Below are positions 26,599-35,153 of a stretch of 64,000 nt of DNA, piece by piece. The notes under the pieces are model-generated. The model was not told the DNA's origin, did not search any database, and was given only the letters and a program-made list of their open reading frames with translations. This stretch comes from Candidatus Zixiibacteriota bacterium (GTDB lineage: Bacteria > Zixibacteria > MSB-5A5 > GN15 > JACZUZ01). The stretch lies in the NCBI GenBank assembly GCA_024280835.1, contig JAJRPJ010000006.1:294098-358097 (forward strand), written 5' to 3'. Each line of letters starts with the position of its first letter. Position 1 is the first letter of the stretch. Position numbers and translations under genes: made by a program.

Positions 26599-27441
26599 TT
26601 GAAAAAACTAACCTCAATGTTCGCAATCGCCGCTTTGGCTTTTGCGTTCACCAGCGCACCGGTTTCGGCTTGCGACGGCTCAACAGCCTCAGCCAATGGC
26701 AAGACTTGCAACAAGCAGGTCTCTGCCAGCTCTACCTGTAGTAAGGGTACTTCGGCCACAACTGCCTCTGCGGACGGCGAAGCCTGTAATTCTTCCAAAA
26801 AAGATTGTCCTCTCGCTAATGGCAAATTTTCAGTCGCTTCTTTCAATGTCGAAGGCATGACCTGTGGCGGTTGCGAAACTGGTTTGACCTCCGCTTTTGA
26901 GGCGGTTAATGGGGTCGTTATGATTCCGAATATGTCTTATGCTGCTGGCACGGCCAAAGTAATCTACGATCCGACTTTGACTAATGTCGACGCATTGACA
27001 AAGGTTGTTAGCGATGCTGGTTTCAAAAGCAACATTATGACCGCTGGCTTTACCACCAGCGACGCTGGCTCAAAGTCCAATGGCTCTTGTTGCGCCTCAA
27101 AAGGCGCCAAAGCCACCAAGACAGGCGCTTCAGCGTCCTGTTCAATGAGCAAAGACAAAGCGACAACAGCTAGCGCCGATGGCAAAAGCTGTAACGCTTC
27201 AAAAGGCGCCAATGCCACAACCACTGGTTCTACGGCCTCTTGCTCAATGAGCAAAGGCTCCGCGACCACCGCTTCCTCAGGGCAAGCCTGTCCGCATGCA
27301 ACCAACGGCGATATGATTACCGCATCGGCTGATGGCACAGCAAGCTCTTGTTCACAGCTGACCTCAGTTGAGCGCAAAGCTTTCTGTAAGAAGTTTTGCA
27401 AATCAGAAATGAAATCAGACAAAAAGAGCACCGACATATAG
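26599..27441 (+). CDS. Exported Cys-rich protein with an embedded HMA metal-binding domain
   Basis: The 280-residue product starts with TTG, supported by AAAGGAG upstream. A signal peptide (1-24) ends in VSAC, which also fits a lipobox with Asp after the Cys. Residues about 77-147 form a heavy-metal-associated domain with GMTCGGC (C89, C92). On both sides lie Ala/Ser/Thr-rich arms with repeated units C-S-x-SK-x-TTASADG-x-x-C; the phrase TASADG or a variant recurs five times. There are 16 Cys in all, including CC and CKKFC near the end. It is likely a periplasmic or surface metal (Cu or Hg) binding protein, part chaperone and part metallothionein-like; that role is inference. A terminator follows, so it is a single-gene unit. 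Confidence 0.85.
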   Translation: MKKLTSMFAIAALAFAFTSAPVSACDGSTASANGKTCNKQVSASSTCSKGTSATTASADGEACNSSKKDCPLANGKFSVASFNVEGMTCGGCETGLTSAFEAVNGVVMIPNMSYAAGTAKVIYDPTLTNVDALTKVVSDAGFKSNIMTAGFTTSDAGSKSNGSCCASKGAKATKTGASASCSMSKDKATTASADGKSCNASKGANATTTGSTASCSMSKGSATTASSGQACPHATNGDMITASADGTASSCSQLTSVERKAFCKKFCKSEMKSDKKSTDI

Positions 27442-27479
27442 TCAGTAGTTCTTCTTAGCTGTACCAGATATATAAGATT

Positions 27480-27509
27480 CGGGCAGGCCTCTCATGGCCT
27501 GCCCGTTTT
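27480..27509 (+). terminator. Rho-independent terminator after the HMA gene
   Basis: A perfect 10-bp stem CGGGCAGGCC/GGCCTGCCCG (27480-27489 with 27496-27505), a 6-base loop and TTTTCTTTT. Confidence 0.93.
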
Positions 27510-27742
27510 CTTTTCTCAAGCATAGTTTTTCTGGTTATCTTCTCAAGAATTGCTTTGTCGAAAGAATCACTTTCTTGGTGAAATCTAATCAAGGAAGTTT
27601 TTTATTTCTGAAGGCAATAGGATTGTTTCTAGAATGCCGATATATTAGTAGAGGCAGTGAGCAGAGCACGGTTAGCCCATAAGTAACTAAAAATAGTCAA
27701 ATGCCAAAGACACAGACAATCAAGAGATTTAGGAGTTCATCC

Positions 27743-28708
27743 ATGCTCCAGCTAAAGCGTTGCTTTGCTTCAGCGACGTTGGCAGGACTGCTAGCGCTGG
27801 TCTCTTTTTCTGCCGTCAAAGCCGAAAAATTCGCCGGTGAGTTTTTTGATCTCGGTGCTGGCGCTCGTGCCTTAGCTCTAGGTGGCGCGGTCGCCGCGGG
27901 GCCTTTCGACGGCACGGCTGCTTATTGGAATCCCGCAGGCATGAACTTCTTGAAGAAGCGTTCGCTAGCGGCCATGCACTCTGAGACTTTTGGGTCACTA
28001 CTCAATCAAGAATTTGCCGCCTATGTTTCCCCACGCAACGGAAATGACGAAAGCGCATTTATTCGTAGTGTCGGGGTTTATGGCTACTATCTCGGCGGCG
28101 ACGGAATCAATCTGACAGCCCTTGATGGCTCTGGCAGAGCAATAGTCACGGGCGAAGTTACACACGGCGATTTCGTGCTCGGACTTAGTGTTGGTGCGCG
28201 CAAAGGCAAGTTCAATTTTGGATTGACACTACGTCCAATCTATCGAGATTTGGGTGTGCGCAATGGCTACGGTGGGTCACTCGACTTGGGTGTCATTTAT
28301 CAACATGATTCCCATCTCCGTTTTGCTCTAGCGATGAAAGATGTAACTTCGGGATTCATTAACTATTCCGATGGACTAACAGAAACAATCAACCCGACTA
28401 TTACACCTGGGTTTATGTATCTGCGTCGCCACAATGAATTCACTCTTAGAGCCTTGGCTTCAGCGGATTTACGATTCGAAAATCGCAGTGTTTCAGCGCA
28501 ATACGATACTGGTGATCTGTCACTTGATACACACTATGGGCTTGAAGTGGCTTTCAAAGATGCTCTCTTTGGGCGCGTTGGTTCTGACGTCGGAGATTTG
28601 ACTTTTGGAGCTGGTGTCAGCGCCGAATCATTTACCGTGGATTTCGCTTTACTCTTGCATGAGTCGCTCGATGATAGTTATCGTCTTAGCGCTGGTTGGT
28701 CGTTCTAG
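27743..28708 (+). CDS. PorV/PorQ-like outer-membrane protein
   Basis: The 321-residue product has a signal peptide (about 1-27, ending VKA) and then the typical start of the PorV/PorQ/UPF0164 group: FFDLGAGARALALGGA and AAYWNPAGMNFL. The rest is beta-strand rich and ends in an aromatic residue (SAGWSF), as outer-membrane barrels do. In Bacteroidota PorV shuttles cargo of the type IX secretion system, but many relatives outside that group have no known job, and no other type IX genes are visible here. The ATG at 27743 is chosen because AGGAG lies about 8 bases upstream; an earlier ATG at 27701 lacks a site. Confidence 0.85.
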   Translation: MLQLKRCFASATLAGLLALVSFSAVKAEKFAGEFFDLGAGARALALGGAVAAGPFDGTAAYWNPAGMNFLKKRSLAAMHSETFGSLLNQEFAAYVSPRNGNDESAFIRSVGVYGYYLGGDGINLTALDGSGRAIVTGEVTHGDFVLGLSVGARKGKFNFGLTLRPIYRDLGVRNGYGGSLDLGVIYQHDSHLRFALAMKDVTSGFINYSDGLTETINPTITPGFMYLRRHNEFTLRALASADLRFENRSVSAQYDTGDLSLDTHYGLEVAFKDALFGRVGSDVGDLTFGAGVSAESFTVDFALLLHESLDDSYRLSAGWSF

Positions 28709-28791
28709 TTTTTTTAGAGAACTTTTTTCACAGAGCAGATAAACAAGAGCAAGTAATTATCTGTGTAACAATCTATTCAATTGCAAAGATT

Positions 28792-29274
28792 ATGATTCAC
28801 TCCCTCACAGTTGGCATAATGTTCGGATTAACCTCTGGAGTCATCACCACTCTAGGGCTAATAGTCGGACTCAATGCTGGCACACACTCTCGCGCAGTTA
28901 TCATTGGCGGCATTGTCACTATAGCGATTGCCGATGCGCTCTCCGATTCCTTGGGGATTCACATTTCAGAAGAGTCGGAGAACGTTCATACAGCCAAAGA
29001 GATTTGGGCCGCGACCCTTTCTACATTCGTCTCCAAAGCGCTAATGACATTGAGCTTCTTGATTCCTGTTATTTGGCTTGAGATGACAACAGCGATAACT
29101 GTCAGCATAATTTGGGGATTTGTAGTACTATCGCTATTGAGTGTCAGGCTCGCCGCGAATCAAAGAACCGCCGCTTGGAAAGTCATTGCCGAGCATCTTG
29201 GTATCGCCGCTCTTGTGATTGTCGCCACACATCTCGTTGGAGAGTTTGTGGCAAGTTTGCTAACTGGCAATTAA
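28792..29274 (+). CDS. VIT/CCC1-family membrane protein
   Basis: The 160-residue product has about five membrane helices. Its first half, with FGLTSGVITTLGLIVGLNAGT and DALSDSLGIHISEESE (shown in part), matches the vacuolar iron transporter family, where the acidic segment after the second helix belongs to the transport path. These proteins export Fe2+/Mn2+ from the cytoplasm or into compartments. The long cytoplasmic metal-binding domain of eukaryotic VIT1 is absent. The ATG at 28792 starts right at the first helix; an earlier start would overlap the preceding gene and add a non-conserved stretch. Confidence 0.78.
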   Translation: MIHSLTVGIMFGLTSGVITTLGLIVGLNAGTHSRAVIIGGIVTIAIADALSDSLGIHISEESENVHTAKEIWAATLSTFVSKALMTLSFLIPVIWLEMTTAITVSIIWGFVVLSLLSVRLAANQRTAAWKVIAEHLGIAALVIVATHLVGEFVASLLTGN

Positions 29275-29305
29275 TGCGAAGTTGTGTCGTGACTGGGCAG
29301 TGTAA

Positions 29306-30973
29306 TTACTTGTTTTGTTGTGCGTATTGTTTTTGAAAATATGACACTCGCGCACGTTTGCTCCAACCATTAACATCAATAGTTCGTCCGCTGTAGTTTA
29401 TCAAGTTTGTGATATCACTATCAGTGAGCGCTCGTAGCCCACTCAGACGCAAGGTTCCACAATTGAAAGCGCTTAACGTTGCGGATTGTTCGGGAAGTAA
29501 TTCACGCACTCCATCGAAATGCAGTGCGCTTCCCTCCCAAGCCGACAAAGCGGGCATAAATAATTCATCAAGTTCTGTGATATGTGAAAACTCAAGACCA
29601 CCCTGCCAACTCATCAGCAATTGCAAAGGAACACGGCGCAATGAAGTCACTTGCGGCAAAACCAGCCCAACAGAGTCCGACTCACGCAAGGTCGCAAAGT
29701 TTCTATCACTAACATTGACTCCAATATTCAACCAAATCATCCCTGCGTGACATTCCAAGAGCGCCGCGATTTTCTTGGCCGTCAATTCTGTTAGACCAGT
29801 CAAATACAAGTTCTCCCCAGAGAAACTGCTAAATGCAGAAACATCAATCTTGTTCAACGAAGTTAGAGACAGTGTTTTTTGTGATTCTGGTTGGCTCGCA
29901 AAGAGTGACAGGCTTCTTATCTGAGTGTCACTAAGCCAAGTGATATTGTCGAGATACAGTGCTTGGGAATTGGCCTTGCCGAAAGCTTTGGCTTGTCCAT
30001 CACTTAAATCCGCAAGACCCGCAAGACGCAGTTCTGCGCCAGAGTAGTTGGCCAGAACTTTTGCCTGACCCTCACTGAGATAACGCAAACCGCTTAAGTC
30101 TAGAACACGACCACGAAACTGTGACAGCTCCGACATGACAGCATCATCAGTTATCTCGAGACCTCGCAAGGAAAGAGCATCTCCTGAGAAATTTGCCAGA
30201 GACCGCGCTTGCAAGGTGGTAATTGATTCAAGAGCCGAAAATGAAAGTGATTCACCAGAGAACGCTCCCAAATTCCGGGCTTGATTTAGGGACAATTGCC
30301 TGAGGCCATTTAGGAAGAGCGCTCCGCATTGTGATTCCTTGAACGCGAGTGAAACTCGGTCGTCGATTTTTGTGAGGCCGTCGAGAACAAGTTGATCGCC
30401 GGGAAACTTCGCCAACGCCCTAGCGCTCTTTTCAGAAAGTGTTTTCAAACCACTCAAATCAAGTTCGGCGTAATTCCAGTCCCCTCGAAATCTTGCCAGC
30501 GCTTTGGCATGTGATTCAGTGAGCGTCTGCAGACTCCAGAGAAGAAGTGTGTGTCCTTGAAAGTAGGAAATACTTTCGGCTTGTTTGACAGTCAAAGTTT
30601 TCAATGAAAAAAGTGGCAGAACTGCGCGTGCGCCAAGGAAATTACCTAGCTTGGGCGCTAGACTTGCAAATAGTTCTAGTTGGGTATGTGTAGGATTTTT
30701 GGTGTGACTACTATTATCTGCAATCGTCTGATAGCGTGATATGAACCTCTCATCAATATTGATTCCAGCATAGTGACTTAATTGTAGCGCCTGTTTATCA
30801 GTAAGCGCTGTTATGCGCTCCCATCCCCGACCAGACTCCAAAACTTGCACAAATTCAGAATCAGATAGTGGAATTGGTACAAATTCTTCTTCGACTTGGG
30901 TCGTCTTGGCAGAGAGCGCTTGAAAAGAAGCGCTCAACGCCAAAGTGAAAATCATGCTAAAGACAAAGTGCAT
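29306..30973 (-). CDS. Exported leucine-rich-repeat-like protein
   Basis: The 555-residue product has a signal peptide (about 1-23, ending ALSA) and then more than fifteen irregular repeats of about 22-25 residues with the pattern L-x-x-x-QAxALAxFxG-x-x-L-x-L-x-GL-x-x-L, for example SARALAKFPGDQLVLDGL. The pattern recalls LRR-like repeats common in planctomycete and related exported proteins. It should fold into a curved solenoid used for binding proteins or surfaces. The ATG at 30973 is selected for the signal peptide and for a GGTGAG just upstream. No neighbour reveals a partner, and function is unknown. Confidence 0.82.
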   Translation of the reverse strand: MHFVFSMIFTLALSASFQALSAKTTQVEEEFVPIPLSDSEFVQVLESGRGWERITALTDKQALQLSHYAGINIDERFISRYQTIADNSSHTKNPTHTQLELFASLAPKLGNFLGARAVLPLFSLKTLTVKQAESISYFQGHTLLLWSLQTLTESHAKALARFRGDWNYAELDLSGLKTLSEKSARALAKFPGDQLVLDGLTKIDDRVSLAFKESQCGALFLNGLRQLSLNQARNLGAFSGESLSFSALESITTLQARSLANFSGDALSLRGLEITDDAVMSELSQFRGRVLDLSGLRYLSEGQAKVLANYSGAELRLAGLADLSDGQAKAFGKANSQALYLDNITWLSDTQIRSLSLFASQPESQKTLSLTSLNKIDVSAFSSFSGENLYLTGLTELTAKKIAALLECHAGMIWLNIGVNVSDRNFATLRESDSVGLVLPQVTSLRRVPLQLLMSWQGGLEFSHITELDELFMPALSAWEGSALHFDGVRELLPEQSATLSAFNCGTLRLSGLRALTDSDITNLINYSGRTIDVNGWSKRARVSYFQKQYAQQNK

Positions 30974-31404
30974 TCTCACCAAAGGCCGATAAGCCGCTAA
31001 TTTGTTGAGTTCTAATAACATATATAACATATCGGACGTTCCATTCGTGATTTTCCATGAATCTCCAATTATGACCACCAATAGAACAAACTTTTGCAGG
31101 AATACATGTCGTTGTCTTGTTGTTTTGGTCAAAATCGTAGTTTTGCGGAAGATCATAAGGGCGGTAATCCAAAAGCATCTTGGGATTAACTTTATTGATA
31201 GAGCCATGTGGTTGCTAGCAAAGAAAACATTGTGAAATATGCCACAAGTTCACCGGCGCTTAGAAAATGACCTCAGAAATGGATGCAACATGTAACCTGT
31301 TGTTATGCAGTAGTATAGGATAGTTAAGGCTGTATTGTTGGATGGTCTTGGAGTCAAATAGGATTATTATTCTCTATAAAGTTGCTTCAATACACAGAAA
31401 TGCC
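30974..31404. other. Intergenic region before the ATP synthase cluster
   Basis: It separates the divergent LRR-like gene from the atp promoter. It is AT-rich, with no gene or repeat seen. Confidence 0.45.
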
Positions 31405-31432
31405 TTGACATGTGAAAGTGTCCGAATATATT
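31405..31432 (+). promoter_or_regulatory. Strong promoter of the ATP synthase cluster, with structured leader
   Basis: TTGACA (31405-31410), a 16-base spacer and TATATT (31427-31432). The predicted start is near 31439, giving a ~94-base leader. That leader holds two G/C hairpins, CCCC-N13-GGGG (31444-31463) and CCTCC-N4-GGAGG (about 31471-31484), which could control expression. Confidence 0.65.
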
Positions 31433-31532
31433 CGGCCACTGACCCCCTAGTGGGCTAGTGGGGATGTGTGCCTCCCGATGGAGGAGAGCCAATTTGTGGC
31501 GGGGAGATTACTTTGGAGAATTATTTCAAATT

Positions 31533-31922
31533 ATGCCGCCAGAAAAAGATTCACAGCGTCAAGATAATGACGGCCAGGGCAAGAAATCTGGAGAAGTAGA
31601 CCAGTCGAAGAACAGAACTGCTGGCTATATGAGAGCTCGCTCTCAAAAGCATTCTCCAGCGACAAAACTAGGTGAACGATTTAACACAATCGGCTCACTA
31701 GGAATGATTCCGATTTTGTTGGCGGTTGGGCCAATAATCGGAATTTTTGTAGGACAGTGGCTAGATGATAAGTTTGAGACCTCTCCTTGGTTGACAGTAA
31801 TTTTTGTCATTCTGGGATTTGTCGCAGGTTCACGAGAGATGTATTTGTTGCTCAAACGTGAAAACGCAAAAGAGAAGCAAAAGAACAAAACAGAGAATAC
31901 AGAGAACAAAGAACAAGACTAA
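31533..31922 (+). CDS. atpZ: AtpZ/AtpI-type accessory protein of ATP synthase
   Basis: The 129-residue product has a polar N-terminal arm, two membrane helices (about 60-80 and 90-110) with GPIIGIFVGQWLDDKF between them, and a Lys/Glu-rich tail. The pair of helices and the GxxxGxWLD motif match the small AtpZ/AtpI-like protein encoded first in many F1Fo operons, thought to help Mg/Ca handling or c-ring assembly. The start is uncertain: 31533 has GGAG 18 bases upstream, and an ATG at 31464 would add an arm derived from the leader. Confidence 0.8.
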   Translation: MPPEKDSQRQDNDGQGKKSGEVDQSKNRTAGYMRARSQKHSPATKLGERFNTIGSLGMIPILLAVGPIIGIFVGQWLDDKFETSPWLTVIFVILGFVAGSREMYLLLKRENAKEKQKNKTENTENKEQD

Positions 31923-31975
31923 CATTCACTTCTCCTAGCATTTCATTCTCACTGACTAAATCTCCCAGAAAATCC

Positions 31976-32449
31976 ATGAAGACTCCCTCAACCATAAATC
32001 AGACTGACAAGGCTGCCCCTGAAAGTGGCTTTGGTGCGGATGCCCTGACAGAAGGGTTCCTGAGAAGGTCGATGAGAATGACTGCGGCCTTGATTGGTTT
32101 GGGTTCAATCTATTGTTTGGTCTATGTTGGGCAGTGGCAAGCGCTTGCGTTTCTCTCAGCTGGTGTTTGGGGATTGGTTAACATTCTGTTTCTCAAAGCC
32201 ATTGTCGAGGCCGCGCTGAAGACTGGAAAAATTGACAAAATAACTGTCTACGGATTGCTGTTAGTCAAGTTTCCTGTCTTGTATTACTCTGGGTACGGAC
32301 TCTTGTCGTTTGAGTATTTTGATGTAAAATATTTGATGGCTGGATTTTCACTCTTCTTTGCAGTAGTGGTTCTCAAGGCTATGGGACGAGCTCTGATGAA
32401 AATCGACAGCCACCCGACTGGGGTAGAACGAGAAAGTTTTCTGAATTAG
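31976..32449 (+). CDS. atpI: ATP synthase I-like membrane protein
   Basis: The 157-residue product has four membrane helices (about 33-52, 55-75, 92-110, 120-138) in the arrangement of the AtpI (ATP synthase subunit I) group. It stands between atpZ and atpB, as expected for a factor that assists c-ring assembly. Sequence conservation in this family is low, so the call rests on size, topology and position. No clear Shine-Dalgarno site precedes the ATG. Confidence 0.72.
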   Translation: MKTPSTINQTDKAAPESGFGADALTEGFLRRSMRMTAALIGLGSIYCLVYVGQWQALAFLSAGVWGLVNILFLKAIVEAALKTGKIDKITVYGLLLVKFPVLYYSGYGLLSFEYFDVKYLMAGFSLFFAVVVLKAMGRALMKIDSHPTGVERESFLN

Positions 32450-32483
32450 AAGATTCTGAATTACCAAGAAGATAGAATACGCT

Positions 32484-33515
32484 ATGGTGTCACGCACAAC
32501 ACAATATACTAAACAGCATATTAAGACTGCAAAATCGTCGAGAACATCGATTTGGCTTACGCTCGGTCTATTGTCTCTGCTGACACTGTCATTATCGCTA
32601 TCGTTGTATGGTGTCTCTTCTGCCGATGAGTCAAAATCACACACTGCTGATTCGATGATGACAACATCTGCAAGCACGGACGCGGGGCATGAGCATGGTT
32701 CCACCGATGGACACGCAACTGATGCAGGACATGCTACCGAGGGTGAGCACGCCGAAGGTGAGCACGGCGAAAGCCATGAGCTTCCGAATATTATCTCAAT
32801 TATTTTCGGTCACAAAGCCAATCCGACAATCACTGATATTCAGTATTGGGAAAATGTTATCTTCGCTTTCTTGGCGGGATTGTTTCTGGTTGTCGTCGCC
32901 CAACGCGCGCATTCCAAGCGAAAAATGATTCCAGGCAGACTGCAAAATGTCGTTGAGATGATGGTCGAGTTCTTTTACGACTTTTTCTACGGTATGCTTG
33001 GCAAAGAAACCAAGAGAATGATGCCTCTTCTCGGATCGCTGTTCTTCTATATCTTGACGATGAACCTGATGGGTCTAATTCCGTTCTTGAAATCTCCGAC
33101 GACCTCAATCAACATTACAATCTCCTTGGCCATCATTATCTTCTTATACTCGCAATATGTAGGTCTGAAAGGACTCGGATTTATGGGTTGGGTGGATCAC
33201 TTGGCTGGTTCTCCGCGCGATGTCACTGGTTGGGTTCTGGTGCCGTTGATGTTGCCGATTCACATCATCGGTGAGTTCGCCAAACCGTTCTCTCTGGCCG
33301 CGCGTCTCTTTGGTAATATCACAGGTGAAGACATTGTCATATTTGCTTTGGTGGGAATAGGATTGTCACTGACAGGCGATTCTCTCAATGTTGGCATTCC
33401 ATTTCAGGTTCTTTTCATACCGCTTGGCTTGCTGTTTTCGGTAATCCAGGCCTTAGTGTTCACAATCCTTTCAACCATCTATCTGTCACTGATGCTACCA
33501 CAAGAGGGACATTGA
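32484..33515 (+). CDS. atpB: ATP synthase Fo subunit a with exported His-rich extension
   Basis: The 343-residue protein is subunit a of F1Fo ATP synthase. The catalytic half-channel region is intact: GEFAKPFSLAARLFGNITGED, with the essential Arg in the LAARLFGN segment. It is about 100 residues longer than the E. coli protein. The extra N-terminus has a signal-peptide-like helix (about 23-46, ending VSSA) and a periplasmic His/Glu/Asp/Ala-rich stretch (about 65-100, repeats of GHxTEGEHAEGEHGE type). Related extensions occur in Bacteroidota and Chlorobiota. The His-rich part may bind metal or sense pH; that is inference. Confidence 0.95.
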   Translation: MVSRTTQYTKQHIKTAKSSRTSIWLTLGLLSLLTLSLSLSLYGVSSADESKSHTADSMMTTSASTDAGHEHGSTDGHATDAGHATEGEHAEGEHGESHELPNIISIIFGHKANPTITDIQYWENVIFAFLAGLFLVVVAQRAHSKRKMIPGRLQNVVEMMVEFFYDFFYGMLGKETKRMMPLLGSLFFYILTMNLMGLIPFLKSPTTSINITISLAIIIFLYSQYVGLKGLGFMGWVDHLAGSPRDVTGWVLVPLMLPIHIIGEFAKPFSLAARLFGNITGEDIVIFALVGIGLSLTGDSLNVGIPFQVLFIPLGLLFSVIQALVFTILSTIYLSLMLPQEGH

Positions 33516-33592
33516 ACACACTCTTGATTGAATTATAGTTTCGCAAAAAAAAATCATAAACAAATCAACTCATTGTACTATTTGGAGGAATT

Positions 33593-33829
33593 ATGGATTA
33601 TCAAACAGCACTTGCATTTTCACTGCCGATCTCGGTAGGTATCGCGGCGATTGGTTCTGGTATCGGACTTGGTCGCGCCGTTGGACAGGCTATGGAGGCG
33701 ATGGGACGTCAGCCAGAAGCTCACGCCAAAATTCAGACAAGCATGATTATCGGCGCTGGATTGTGCGAAGCGCTGACTATTTACGCTCTGGTTGTGTTCT
33801 TTATGCTGTTTTCTGACATTACCGGCTAA
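33593..33829 (+). CDS. atpE: ATP synthase Fo subunit c
   Basis: The 78-residue protein has two membrane helices joined by the polar loop RQPEA. The ion-carrying residue is E59 in GLCEALTIY. The positions that hold Na+ in Na+-driven c-rings (a Gln in helix 1 and Ser/Thr after the Glu) are Leu, Ala and Leu here, so a proton-driven ring is expected. GGAGG stands 6 bases before the ATG, in line with the high expression needed for a multi-copy subunit. Confidence 0.96.
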   Translation: MDYQTALAFSLPISVGIAAIGSGIGLGRAVGQAMEAMGRQPEAHAKIQTSMIIGAGLCEALTIYALVVFFMLFSDITG

Positions 33830-33905
33830 CAGCAACGCAATAGGCGTCGTGTTGTCTAACGACGTATTGATTGGGAACGAACAGAATTGTGAACATGGGT
33901 AGTTA

Positions 33906-34388
33906 ATGGAACTTATCTGGCAACAAATAGCCACACACGCACTTGGTTTTCTGATTGTCGTCTTGCTCCTCAAGAAATTTGCTTGGGGACCGGTGATGGA
34001 AATGCTTGAGGAGCGTCGCGAAAAAATCGTTAATGATTTCCGCGAAATCGAACTGGGCAAACAGGGTATTCGCCAACAAGAAGAGCTGTATCAGCAGAAG
34101 ATCAAAGATATCGAAGCTGAACGCCGTCAAAAACTTCTTGAAGGTGTCAATGAAGGGCAGAAAATGGCCGCTGAGTTGAAGTCCACTGCACAGGATGAAG
34201 CCAAAGAAATTATTGTCAAAGCCAAAGAAGAGACCGTGCGCGAAGTGGCCAAAGCCAAAGTCCAATTAAAAAAGGACATGGTTGAAATCACAATGAGCGC
34301 CGCTGGAAAAATTCTCTCAGAGAAGCTCAGCGCCGATAAGGATCGTGAGCTGGTGGCTGGTTTTATTGATAAATTGGAGAAAGTCTAA
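33906..34388 (+). CDS. atpF: ATP synthase Fo subunit b
   Basis: The 160-residue protein has one N-terminal membrane helix (about 3-24, then KKFAWGPVMEMLEERREKI) and a long charged helix that makes the peripheral stalk. Size and position between c and delta are standard. There is a single b-type gene, so the stalk should be a homodimer. Confidence 0.95.
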   Translation: MELIWQQIATHALGFLIVVLLLKKFAWGPVMEMLEERREKIVNDFREIELGKQGIRQQEELYQQKIKDIEAERRQKLLEGVNEGQKMAAELKSTAQDEAKEIIVKAKEETVREVAKAKVQLKKDMVEITMSAAGKILSEKLSADKDRELVAGFIDKLEKV

Positions 34389-34472
34389 CGATTAAACTGT
34401 CTTGTTTATGTTGGCCCATTTATTGGGGTTCATCATTGTGATAGTCATGACTAGATCGTTAACAATAAGCTA

Positions 34473-35021
34473 ATGCTTGATAGAGAAGTAGCGATACGAT
34501 ATGCGCAAGCGCTCTTTGACTCTGCCAAAGAGAGAAACTATCTCGATGCTGCCGACGAACAGTTGGCTGTGTTGCAGGTGGTCTTTGAACGTGATCGTTC
34601 ATTAATCAACTATCTGGCGGCGCCTCAAATTGATGACGCTAAAAAAGATACTCTGATTAGAAAAGTTTTCGGCTCAGATTTTGAGCGAGGTATTCTCGAA
34701 TTTACTCTCCTAGTCGCGCGTAAGCGTAGAGTTGAGTATCTGCCATTGATGATCGAAGAGTTTCGTGACTTGGTGGCCGATGAGCGTGGCATCGTCAAAG
34801 CCGAAATCATCGCGGCGCATCAACTGTCTGCCGACCAGCGTGAAGCTCTGGTGAAGAAATTGCAAGAGAAGCTTGGCAAAACAGTTGAGCTTTCCGAGAG
34901 GCAGGATACTTCTGTCATCGGTGGTGTGATGGTTTGTCTTAAGGATGAAGTCATCGACGGAACAGTAGAAAATGATTTGCGCAAATTGCGCGAGCGCTTA
35001 GAAGCGCTAGAAGTGAATTAA
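34473..35021 (+). CDS. atpH: ATP synthase F1 subunit delta
   Basis: The 182-residue protein joins the stalk to F1. It has the helical N-terminal domain (VAIRYAQALFDSAKERN) and the C-terminal beta domain with VIGGVMVCLKDEVIDGTVENDLRKL. The last codons are part of a short imperfect tandem duplication that continues past the stop. No strong ribosome site is visible before the ATG. Confidence 0.95.
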   Translation: MLDREVAIRYAQALFDSAKERNYLDAADEQLAVLQVVFERDRSLINYLAAPQIDDAKKDTLIRKVFGSDFERGILEFTLLVARKRRVEYLPLMIEEFRDLVADERGIVKAEIIAAHQLSADQREALVKKLQEKLGKTVELSERQDTSVIGGVMVCLKDEVIDGTVENDLRKLRERLEALEVN

Positions 35022-35047
35022 TTAGTAGCGCTGGAAGTAAATTAAGT
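35003..35047. repeat. Imperfect tandem duplication over the atpH stop
   Basis: A 24-base unit (35003-35026), including the last codons and stop of atpH, is repeated as a 21-base copy (35027-35047) and then begins a third time (AGCGC). The copies differ by two substitutions and one 3-base gap. Confidence 0.75.
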
Positions 35048-35153
35048 AGCGCGTGTCGAGATAGTCTTAATATCTATTTGCATAGCGCAGTATTCTGTGA
35101 ATTGTCACAGGTGAAATAACGAAAGTTTGTAGAAGTTTTTAAGGAGTGACGCA

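Noticed and set aside
26964..27437. A 157-codon open frame antisense to the HMA gene.
   Set aside because: Its low-complexity Ala/Glu/Val-rich product is the mirror of the Ser/Ala/Cys repeats of the real gene; promoter, ribosome site and terminator all read the other way.
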